A DNA stretch of 64,000 bases from Marivita lacus (lineage in GTDB: Bacteria; Pseudomonadota; Alphaproteobacteria; Rhodobacterales; Rhodobacteraceae): NCBI RefSeq assembly GCF_014637725.1, contig NZ_BMFC01000001.1:374632-438631 (forward strand), read 5' to 3'. A program made the translations under genes and the position numbers. This document shows positions 36,601 through 44,672 of the stretch, piece by piece (the first letter of the stretch is position 1; every line of letters begins with the position of its first letter). The notes under the pieces are model-generated. The model was not told the DNA's origin. It saw only the letters and a program-made list of their open reading frames with translations, and made no database searches.

Positions 36601-39600
36601 TTATTCGGCAGGGACCGCCCGCTTTTCGATCTCCAGCGGATGGCTGATCTTGTCCAGCATCTCTTTCGGGCAGACTTGCATGAAGTTGCCCAGTTCAAGG
36701 TCCCAGTGCTGCAGGATGTCCTGCGCCTTGCGGCTCATGGTTTCCTCGACATGCCGTTCGATCAGACCCTTCATCTGGTCGACCCAGTGATCGACCGTCA
36801 CCGGACAAGTCACGAGGCTTTCCATGTTCATGAGCGCCTGCGCCTTGCCTTCGGGGTCATAGAGATACGCCATCCCCCCGGTCATGCCCGCGCCGAAATT
36901 GGCACCGATATCACCCAGGATCACGGCTACGCCGCCGGTCATGTATTCACAGCCGTTCGATCCGCAACCTTCGACCACGACCTTGGCCCCCGAGTTCCGC
37001 ACGGCAAAGCGTTCGCCCGCGCGACCGGCGGCAAAGAGGTACCCATCGGTCGCCCCGTAAAGCACGGTGTTGCCGATGATCGTGTTGTCGGCGGCCACCA
37101 GCGGCGACATCATCGGTGGGCGGACAACGATGGTGCCCCCCGACAGGCCCTTTCCGACATAATCGTTGGCATCGCCCGACACTTCGAGCTTGAGCCCCGG
37201 CGCTGCAAACGCCCCCAGAGACTGTCCCGCAGAGCCGGTCAGTTTCACCGTCAGGTGGTTCGGCTGCAGCGAATTGCGCATGCCGAACTTGCGCACGATA
37301 TGGCTCGAGGTGCGGGTGCCGACGGTGCGGTCGGTGTTCTGCACCGCGTAGGACAGCTGCATCTTCTCACCATCCTCGAGGAACCGCGCCGCGTCGCGGA
37401 CAATCTCGGCATCGAGCGTATCCGGCACCGGGTTGCGCGGACGGTTGCGGTCATAGACGATGTCGTCCGACCCATCGACACGGATCAGGAGCGGGTTGAG
37501 GTCCAGATCGTCCAGATGATCCGACCCACGGCTGACCTGGCTCAGCAGATCGGCGCGGCCGATCACCTCTTCCAAGGACCTTGCCCCGATCGAAGCCAGA
37601 ACGTCCCGCACTTCCTGCGCGTAGAAGGTGATGAGGTTCACCACCTTGTCCGCGTTGCCGGTGAACTTGCCCCGCAGTTCTTCGTCCTGCGTGCAGACAC
37701 CGACCGGGCAGGTGTTCGACTGGCACTGACGCACCATGATGCAGCCCATCGCGATCAGCGCGGCTGTGCCGATGCCGTATTCCTCGGCCCCCAGCATTGC
37801 CGCCATGACGATGTCACGCCCCGTGCGCAGACCACCATCGGTCCGCAAGGTCACGCGATCCCGAAGCTTGTTCATCGACAGAACCTGATGCGCCTCGGTC
37901 AGGCCCATCTCCCACGGCAGACCGGCGTATTTGATCGAGGTCGCAGGCGACGCGCCCGTGCCACCGTTGTGACCCGAAATCAGGATCACGTCCGCCTTGG
38001 CCTTGGCCACACCGGCCGCAATCGTGCCAACGCCCGACGACGCCACCAGCTTGACCGTCACCTTGCAGCGCGGGTTGATCTGCTTGAGATCGTAGATCAG
38101 CTGCGCAAGGTCCTCGATCGAGTAGATGTCGTGGTGCGGCGGCGGTGAAATCAGCGTCACACCCTTGGTCGAATGGCGCAGGCGGGCGATCAGGTCGGTG
38201 ACCTTCATCCCCGGAAGCTGACCACCCTCGCCGGGCTTTGCACCCTGAGCGATCTTGATTTCCAGCTCTTCGCACTGGTTCAGGTATTCGGCGGTCACAC
38301 CAAAGCGGCCCGACGCCACCTGCTTGATCTTGGCAGAGGGGTTGTCGCCGTTCGGCTCGGGCACGAAATGCGCCGGGTCTTCGCCACCTTCACCCGAGTC
38401 GGACTTGGCCCCGATCCGGTTCATCGCCACGTTCAGCGTCTTGTGTGCCTCGGGCGACAGCGCACCGAGCGACATGCCCGGAGTCACGAAGCGCTTGCGG
38501 ATCGAGGTAATGGATTCCACCTGCTCAAGCGGGATAGGTTCACCCAGAGGCTTGATCGCCAGCAGATCGCGCAGATGAATCGGCGGGTTCGCCTGCATCG
38601 CCTTTGAATAGGTCTTCCAGATCTCGTATGACGCTTTATTGCACGCCATCTGCATCAGGTGCATCGTCTGCGCACCCCAGGCGTGAGTTTCGCCAGATTT
38701 ACGCGCCTTGTAGAAACCGCCGATGGGCAGAACATCCTGACCCCCACGGAAGCCCAGCGCGTGGATTTCCTCGGCCTTGCGCTGCAGCCCGTTCAGGCCA
38801 ATGCCGGAAATACGGCTCAGCATGCCGGGGAAGTATTCCGCGCACATGGCCCGGCTCAGGCCCACGGCCTCGAAGTTCAGGCCACCGCGATAGGACGAGA
38901 TGACGGAAATGCCCATCTTCGACATGATCTTGAGCAAGCCCTGATCCACCGCTTCACGGTACTTGGCCACCGCCTCTGTCAACGTCAGATCCAGCAGACC
39001 GCGCTTGATGCGGTCGGCCAGCGAATCCTCGGCCAGATAGGCGTTCACGACTGTCGCACCCGCACCGATCAGCACCGCAAAGTAATGCGGGTCGATACAT
39101 TCGGCTGAGCGCACGTTGATCGAACAGAAGGTCCGCAGTCCCTTGCGGGTCAGGTGGCTGTGCACCGCGCTGGTGGCAAGGATCATCGGCATCGCCACCT
39201 TGCCTTCGCCGCAATACTCGTCCGTCAGGGTGATATGCCCTGCACCGGAGCGCACGGCGTCTTCGGCTTCGGCGCGCACACGCTCCAACGCGACCTGCAA
39301 CGCCCCCTGTTCCCCTGTTGCCGGGAAGGTACAGTCGATCTCGCAGAGACCGGCGTTGAAGTGGTTGGCCAGCTCCTTGAATTGCGCATTGCCTACGAAC
39401 GGGCTGTCCAGAACGAGGATCTCGGTCTGCGCGCTCGACTCGTCCAGCACGTTCTTGAGGTTGCCGAACCGCGTCTTGAGGCTCATCACGCGGAATTCAC
39501 GCAGGCTGTCGATCGGCGGGTTGGTCACCTGGCTGAAGTTCTGGCGGAAGTAATGCGACAGCGGGCGGTACTTCTTGGACAGAACCGCAGACGGCGTGTC

Positions 39601-41139
39601 ATCGCCCATCGACGCCAGTGTTTCCTTGCCGTCCTCGGCCATCGGGGCGAGCACCTGCTCCAGTTCCTCGATGGTGTAGCCCGCAGCGATCTGGCGACGG
39701 CGCAGTTCAGCGCCCTCGTACATCGCGGTCTCGGTCACCTTGCCCAACTCTTCGTCAAGCTCGTTGATCTTGCCGACCCATTCACCGAACGGCTGGCTGG
39801 CGGCCAGTTTGTTCTTGATCTCGACGTCGTGGTAGAGCTTGCCCTCTTTCATATCGACGGCCAGCAATTGCCCCGGTCCAAGCGCGCCCTTTTCGCGCAC
39901 GGTGCCTTCGTCGATCGGCACCATGCCCGCTTCGGAGCCGGCAATCAGCATGCCGTCGCCCGTCACGACATAGCGCATCGGACGCAGCCCGTTCCGGTCA
40001 AGCCCGGCACAGACCCAGCGACCGTCGGTCATGGCAAGCGCTGCGGGGCCGTCCCACGGCTCCATCACGGAGTTGCAGTAGGAATACATGTCGCGCCATG
40101 CCTCGGGCAGTTCGATCGCCTGCTTGGACCACGATTCCGGGACCAGCATGGTCTTGGCCATCGGGGCATTGCGGCCCGCGCGCACCAGCACTTCGAACAC
40201 GGCATCCAGAGCGGCGGAATCGGACGCGCCATTGGCGATGATCGGCTTGATGTCCTCCGCCATGTCACCGAAGGCCGAAGAGGCCATGCGGATCTCGTGG
40301 CTCTTCATCCAGTTGACGTTGCCCTTAAGCGTGTTGATCTCGCCGTTATGCGCCAACATGCGGAATGGCTGTGCCAGCCACCACTGCGGGAAGGTGTTGG
40401 TCGAATAGCGCTGGTGGTAGATCGCGAAGGCGCTCTCGAACCGCTCGTCCTGCAGGTCGGGATAGAACTCGGCCACCTGTTCGGCCAGCATCATGCCCTT
40501 GTAGATGATCGACCGGCAGGACAGTGACGCGATATACAACTGACCGATGCCAACAGCCGCCGCAGCCTTTTCGATCCGGCGGCGGATCACGTAAAGCTCG
40601 CGCTCGAATGTTTCCTCGTCCACACCCTTGGAGTTCGAAATCAGGATCTGTTCGATCTCGGGACGTGTCGCGTTGGCCTTTTCGCCAAGGCATCCCACGC
40701 TGACGGGCACGTGCCGCCAGCCGTAGATGTAATAGCCCATGCGCAGGACTTCGGTCTCGACGATGGTCCGGCAGGTCTCCTGCGCGCCGAAATCGGTACG
40801 CGGAAGGAACACCTGACCAATCGCCATAAGTTCGTTCATGCGCGGCGTGTGGCCGGTACGTTCGATCTGATCATAGAAAAAGGGCGCCGGGATCTGCACG
40901 TGAATGCCCGCGCCATCGCCGGTCTTGCCATCGGCATCGACGGCACCGCGGTGCCAGATCGCCTTCAGCGCGTCGATCCCCGCCGCGACCACCTTGCGCG
41001 ACGGCTTGCCGTCAAGGCTGACCACGAGGCCCACGCCGCAGGACGAATGCTCGTCCGCTTCAGAATAAAGACCATTTTCAGCCATCCACTTGCGCTTGGC
41101 TTCCTCGGCGCGGACCCATTCTGCATCATAGTTGGTCAT
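36601..41139 (-). CDS. gltB: Glutamate synthase (NADPH), large subunit
   Basis: The protein has 1512 residues, the family's full length. It transfers the amide of glutamine to 2-oxoglutarate. Domain order: class II amidotransferase with Cys34 as nucleophile after a propeptide (HSSCGVG), a central domain, the FMN/synthase domain with the cluster motif CIMVRQCQSNTCPVGVC near residue 1135, and a C-terminal beta-helix with GXXGXXXG repeats (GRAGERFAVRNSGAKVVVEG). It follows gltD with 68 bp between. Confidence 0.98.
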   Translation of the reverse strand: MTNYDAEWVRAEEAKRKWMAENGLYSEADEHSSCGVGLVVSLDGKPSRKVVAAGIDALKAIWHRGAVDADGKTGDGAGIHVQIPAPFFYDQIERTGHTPRMNELMAIGQVFLPRTDFGAQETCRTIVETEVLRMGYYIYGWRHVPVSVGCLGEKANATRPEIEQILISNSKGVDEETFERELYVIRRRIEKAAAAVGIGQLYIASLSCRSIIYKGMMLAEQVAEFYPDLQDERFESAFAIYHQRYSTNTFPQWWLAQPFRMLAHNGEINTLKGNVNWMKSHEIRMASSAFGDMAEDIKPIIANGASDSAALDAVFEVLVRAGRNAPMAKTMLVPESWSKQAIELPEAWRDMYSYCNSVMEPWDGPAALAMTDGRWVCAGLDRNGLRPMRYVVTGDGMLIAGSEAGMVPIDEGTVREKGALGPGQLLAVDMKEGKLYHDVEIKNKLAASQPFGEWVGKINELDEELGKVTETAMYEGAELRRRQIAAGYTIEELEQVLAPMAEDGKETLASMGDDTPSAVLSKKYRPLSHYFRQNFSQVTNPPIDSLREFRVMSLKTRFGNLKNVLDESSAQTEILVLDSPFVGNAQFKELANHFNAGLCEIDCTFPATGEQGALQVALERVRAEAEDAVRSGAGHITLTDEYCGEGKVAMPMILATSAVHSHLTRKGLRTFCSINVRSAECIDPHYFAVLIGAGATVVNAYLAEDSLADRIKRGLLDLTLTEAVAKYREAVDQGLLKIMSKMGISVISSYRGGLNFEAVGLSRAMCAEYFPGMLSRISGIGLNGLQRKAEEIHALGFRGGQDVLPIGGFYKARKSGETHAWGAQTMHLMQMACNKASYEIWKTYSKAMQANPPIHLRDLLAIKPLGEPIPLEQVESITSIRKRFVTPGMSLGALSPEAHKTLNVAMNRIGAKSDSGEGGEDPAHFVPEPNGDNPSAKIKQVASGRFGVTAEYLNQCEELEIKIAQGAKPGEGGQLPGMKVTDLIARLRHSTKGVTLISPPPHHDIYSIEDLAQLIYDLKQINPRCKVTVKLVASSGVGTIAAGVAKAKADVILISGHNGGTGASPATSIKYAGLPWEMGLTEAHQVLSMNKLRDRVTLRTDGGLRTGRDIVMAAMLGAEEYGIGTAALIAMGCIMVRQCQSNTCPVGVCTQDEELRGKFTGNADKVVNLITFYAQEVRDVLASIGARSLEEVIGRADLLSQVSRGSDHLDDLDLNPLLIRVDGSDDIVYDRNRPRNPVPDTLDAEIVRDAARFLEDGEKMQLSYAVQNTDRTVGTRTSSHIVRKFGMRNSLQPNHLTVKLTGSAGQSLGAFAAPGLKLEVSGDANDYVGKGLSGGTIVVRPPMMSPLVAADNTIIGNTVLYGATDGYLFAAGRAGERFAVRNSGAKVVVEGCGSNGCEYMTGGVAVILGDIGANFGAGMTGGMAYLYDPEGKAQALMNMESLVTCPVTVDHWVDQMKGLIERHVEETMSRKAQDILQHWDLELGNFMQVCPKEMLDKISHPLEIEKRAVPAE

Positions 41140-41207
41140 TTGGTATCCCTCCTCAGGGGCCGGTTCGCGGGGAAACGCATCCTCGCGCGGCCTGTATCAA
41201 TGTTGAT

Positions 41208-42641
41208 CTATTCCGCAGCCACGGCGCTTGCACCGTTCAACTGGCGCATGACCGCTTCGGCACAATCGCGCCCGTCGCGGATCGCCCAGACGACAAGCGA
41301 CGCGCCGCGCACGATGTCACCGACAGCATACACACCCTGCAGTGCGGTGGCACCCGAGGTGAATTCCGCCTTGATCGTGCCCCAGCGGGTCACGGCCAGT
41401 TCGGGCACACCCCAGAGCGTCGGCAAATCCTCGGGCTCGAAACCCAGCGCCTTGATCACGATATCCGCAGGTTCGATATAATCCGACCCTTCGATCACTT
41501 CGGGCATCTGGCGGCCCGTCGCGTCCGGCAGGCCAAGGCGCATCCGCTCGACGATCACGCCATCCACGGGATCACCGGTGAAGCCCTTGGGCGCGGTGAG
41601 CCATTCGAACTGCACGCCCTCTTCCTCGGCATTCTGCACCTCGCGCTGCGACCCCGGCATGTTGGCGCGGTCACGGCGGTACAGACATTTCACCGATGTG
41701 GCGCCTTGACGGATCGCCGTGCGCACGCAATCCATCGCGGTATCGCCGCCACCGATCACGACAACCTTCTTGCCCTCGGCGTTCAGCTTGCCGCTGTCGA
41801 ACCCGTCATCCGCGTCGCCAAAGCTTTTGCGGTTCGAGGCGGTCAGGTAGTCCAGCGCCTTGATGATGCCATCCGCACCCGATCCCGGCCCTGCCAGATC
41901 GCGCGACTTGTAGACACCTGTGGCGATGATCACCGCGTCGTGTTGATCGTGGATCTCCTCGAACGACATGTCCTCGCCGATGTTGCAGTTCAGGACAAAG
42001 CGCACACCGCCCTTTTCCAACTGATCGTTGCGACGCGTGACGACCGGTTTCTCGAGCTTGAAGCCCGGAATGCCATAGGTCATCAGACCGCCCGCACGAT
42101 CATAGCGATCATAGACCGTGACCTGAACACCCTGCCGGCGCAGCATGTCGGCAGCGGCCAGACCACCGGGGCCAGCGCCAATGATGCCGACGCTTTCCTT
42201 GCGCTCCCGCGCGGGCTTGACCGGCTGAACCCAGCCTTCGTCCCAGGCGGTGTCGGTGATGTATTTCTCGACCGATCCGATGGTCACGGTGCCATGGCCC
42301 GATTTCTCGATGACGCAGTTGCCTTCGCACAAACGGTCCTGCGGACAGATGCGGCCACAGATCTCGGGAAAGGTGTTGGTGGCCTGGCTGATCTCGTAGG
42401 CTTCCTGCAACCGGCCTTCGGCGGTCAGGCGCAGCCAGTCGGGAATGTTGTTGTGCAAGGGGCAGTGCGACTGGCAATAGGGCACGCCACATTGCGAACA
42501 GCGGCTGGACTGCTCCTTGGCCTTTGCATCGGCGTATTCCGCGTAAATCTCCTGGAAGTCCGCACGCCGCTCTTCGGCAGCACGCTTCGTGGGCATGTCG
42601 CGTTCAACTTTGACGAACTTCAACATTGGCTGTTTTGCCAT
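41208..42641 (-). CDS. gltD: Glutamate synthase, small subunit
   Basis: The protein has 477 residues and passes electrons from NADPH through FAD and iron-sulfur centres to GltB. The N-terminal cysteines are in CSQCGVPYCQSHCPLHNN and ICPQDRLCEGNCVIE. The FAD motif is GAGPGGLAAADMLRRQG near 150 and the NADPH motif GGGDTAMDC near 298. It is the first gene of the gltD-gltB operon, and its promoter must lie in the 42642-42750 stretch. Nitrogen control is expected, but I see no clear NtrC site. Confidence 0.97.
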   Translation of the reverse strand: MAKQPMLKFVKVERDMPTKRAAEERRADFQEIYAEYADAKAKEQSSRCSQCGVPYCQSHCPLHNNIPDWLRLTAEGRLQEAYEISQATNTFPEICGRICPQDRLCEGNCVIEKSGHGTVTIGSVEKYITDTAWDEGWVQPVKPARERKESVGIIGAGPGGLAAADMLRRQGVQVTVYDRYDRAGGLMTYGIPGFKLEKPVVTRRNDQLEKGGVRFVLNCNIGEDMSFEEIHDQHDAVIIATGVYKSRDLAGPGSGADGIIKALDYLTASNRKSFGDADDGFDSGKLNAEGKKVVVIGGGDTAMDCVRTAIRQGATSVKCLYRRDRANMPGSQREVQNAEEEGVQFEWLTAPKGFTGDPVDGVIVERMRLGLPDATGRQMPEVIEGSDYIEPADIVIKALGFEPEDLPTLWGVPELAVTRWGTIKAEFTSGATALQGVYAVGDIVRGASLVVWAIRDGRDCAEAVMRQLNGASAVAAE

Positions 42642-42754
42642 GGCTCACATCCTTCCGTTCATGTGGTCGCGTCTCATTATAGAATAGTCATCAGAAAGAA
42701 AAGTCATTACTGCTGACCTATTTTCACGTTTTTTCGCACCCCGAGGAGGAAAGC

Positions 42755-42799
42755 ATGCTGCAATGCAGCTATTTTAGGTCCGATACGGCCCTAAAATAA
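42755..42799 (+). CDS. Possible 14-codon leader peptide upstream of uppP
   Basis: GAGGAGGAAAGC gives a near-perfect Shine-Dalgarno seven bases before ATG 42755. The frame reads MLQCSYFRSDTALK then TAA. It ends 62 bp before uppP. Its second half overlaps the inverted repeat at 42770-42798, so translation could change the RNA fold. It could also be chance, or a remnant of a lost gene. Confidence 0.35.
   Translation: MLQCSYFRSDTALK
42770..42798. promoter_or_regulatory. 9-bp inverted repeat TATTTTAGG-N11-CCTAAAATA
   Basis: The arms at 42770-42778 and 42790-42798 are perfect. It lies between the divergent gltD and uppP genes and inside the possible leader peptide frame. AT-rich arms in GC-rich DNA suggest an operator or an RNA hairpin. 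A smaller repeat, GCTGCA-A-TGCAGC, is just before it at 42757-42769. Confidence 0.4.
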
Positions 42800-42861
42800 A
42801 CCTTTCTCTTGGTTTTTAACGGGTTATACCCAAGGCGATATTCGTTTCTGGACGCCCGACC

Positions 42862-43665
42862 ATGGCCCTGACCCACTTGCTTATCCTGGCTTTGATTCAG
42901 GGCATTACCGAATTTTTGCCGATTTCATCGTCGGGCCACCTGATTCTGCTGCCGAATCTGACCGGGCTGACCGATCAGGGACAAACGCTGGACGTGGCGG
43001 TGCATGTCGGGACGCTGCTTGCCGTGATCCTGTATTTCCGGTCGGACGTGAAGGTGGTGACTTGCGGTCTCGGCCGGCTCATCCAGGGCCGCATTGACAC
43101 CCAAGGCGCGTTCTGGGCGCTCTGTCTGATCATCGCGACGATCCCGGTGGTGCTCGTGGGACTTGCACTCAAACTCTCGGGCCTGAACGACCTGTTGCGC
43201 TCGACAGTCGTGATTGGCTGGATGATGCTGATTTTCGGCATCGTGCTCTATTGGGCCGACCAGACCGGCCCGGTGACGAAACGCGCCGAAAGCTGGAGCC
43301 TGAAGGACGCAACGATCATGGGCCTCTGGCAGGCGCTGGCCCTGATCCCGGGCACATCCCGATCAGGCATCACCATCACCGCAGGGCGGCAATTGGGCTA
43401 TGACCGGACCAGCGCCGCGCGACTGTCGATGCTGATGTCGATCCCGACGATCCTCGCCTCGGGCGCGCTCCTGTCGGTCGAAGTGGCGCAAGACGCGAAT
43501 ATGGCGCTCTTCAAGGACGCCGCGATCGCTGCGGTCTTTGCCTTTGTGTCGGCCCTGCTGGCCCTGAAACTGATGTTCAAGCTGCTGAAATCGATCAGCT
43601 TCACGCCCTACGTGATCTACCGGGTTGTCCTTGGTGTCGTCCTGCTGGTTATCGCCTACACCTGA
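42862..43665 (+). CDS. uppP: Undecaprenyl-diphosphate phosphatase UppP
   Basis: The protein has 267 residues with about eight membrane helices. It recycles the undecaprenyl carrier for peptidoglycan and confers bacitracin resistance. Both active-site motifs are present: QGITEFLPISSSGHLIL (residues 14-30) and PGTSRSGITITAGRQLG near 163. It is divergent from gltD and stands alone. Confidence 0.97.
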   Translation: MALTHLLILALIQGITEFLPISSSGHLILLPNLTGLTDQGQTLDVAVHVGTLLAVILYFRSDVKVVTCGLGRLIQGRIDTQGAFWALCLIIATIPVVLVGLALKLSGLNDLLRSTVVIGWMMLIFGIVLYWADQTGPVTKRAESWSLKDATIMGLWQALALIPGTSRSGITITAGRQLGYDRTSAARLSMLMSIPTILASGALLSVEVAQDANMALFKDAAIAAVFAFVSALLALKLMFKLLKSISFTPYVIYRVVLGVVLLVIAYT

Positions 43666-43679
43666 CAGGGGTCGCATGC

Positions 43680-44153
43680 CTAATCCCGATGATACGGCGT
43701 CCCCGCGATGATCGACGCGGCCCGATAGAGCTGCTCTGCAATCATCACCCGCACCAGCTTGTGCGGCCAGACCATCTTGCCGAAGGACAGAAGAAACTCT
43801 GCCTCGGTCCGCAGCGACGGGTCGATCCCGTCCGCGCCACCGATGACGAAACAGACATCCGCCCGACCATGGTCGGCCCAGCCCTGCAGTTTTCTCGCAA
43901 ATTCAGGAGAGGACATCACGCAGCCCCGCTCGTCGAGGCAGACCAGAAGGGAACCCGCCGGGATTGCCGCCCGCAGCAACGCGGCCTCTGACGCCATCCC
44001 GCCGTTCTTCTTGTCCTCGACCTCGGTCTCGCCGTCGAAGCGCCAACCAAGGCTGCGACCTGTCTGGCCGAAGCGAGACAGGTAATCGTCGGTCAGCGCG
44101 CGTTCCTCCGAGCGGCCTCCCAGCCGCCCGACCGCGCGAAGATGTACCCGCAT
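43680..44153 (-). CDS. rlmH: 23S rRNA (pseudouridine1915-N3)-methyltransferase RlmH
   Basis: The protein has 157 residues and a SPOUT fold. The SAM knot region is FVIGGADGID and the C-terminus ends in the characteristic YHR(D). It methylates pseudouridine 1915 in helix 69 of assembled ribosomes. It starts one base after the rsfS stop, the usual rsfS-rlmH pair. Confidence 0.97.
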   Translation of the reverse strand: MRVHLRAVGRLGGRSEERALTDDYLSRFGQTGRSLGWRFDGETEVEDKKNGGMASEAALLRAAIPAGSLLVCLDERGCVMSSPEFARKLQGWADHGRADVCFVIGGADGIDPSLRTEAEFLLSFGKMVWPHKLVRVMIAEQLYRAASIIAGTPYHRD

Positions 44154-44154
44154 C

Positions 44155-44520
44155 CTAGTTGGTCAGTGCAGTCCCTGCCGGGAGCCACATTTTTTCCAAC
44201 TGGTAGAACTCCCGCACTTCGGGCCGGAAGATGTGAACGATCACGTCGCCCGTGTCGATCAGCACCCAATCGCCGGTTTCCTTGCCCTCGATCTTGGACA
44301 GGATACCGCGCTCGGCTTTCAACGTTTCCACCAGCTTTTCGGCCAATGCCGACACCTGGCGGGTCGAGCGCCCCGAGCACACAACCATGTAATCGCCGAT
44401 CGACGTTTTGCCGCGCAGATCGATCTGCACGATGTCTTCGGCTTTGTTATCGTCGAGTTCAGAGAGAATCACCGCGAGCGTCGCTTCGCTGGCTGATCCG
44501 GTTCCGGGTGTGCCGGTCAT
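44155..44520 (-). CDS. rsfS: Ribosomal silencing factor RsfS
   Basis: The protein has 121 residues from ATG 44520, preceded by a G-rich ribosome site; ATG 44550 is an alternative. It is of the Iojap family (DUF143): VQIDLRGKTSIGDYMVVCSG, then GDWVLIDTGDVIVHIF and REFYQLEKMW. It binds L14 on the 50S subunit and blocks subunit joining under nutrient stress. Confidence 0.95.
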   Translation of the reverse strand: MTGTPGTGSASEATLAVILSELDDNKAEDIVQIDLRGKTSIGDYMVVCSGRSTRQVSALAEKLVETLKAERGILSKIEGKETGDWVLIDTGDVIVHIFRPEVREFYQLEKMWLPAGTALTN

Positions 44521-44672
44521 GGGCAGACCCCCGTCAGTGGCACGCGCCACATCCGTTTGAAAAGACAGGACATCGTCCTCCTAGGTAAAAACGCCGTTCC
44601 GCCCCGGCGCTGGGTGACTTGAAAATAGCACCGCACTGAGGAATTCTCAATGACCTGCACGAAAATTGGCGA

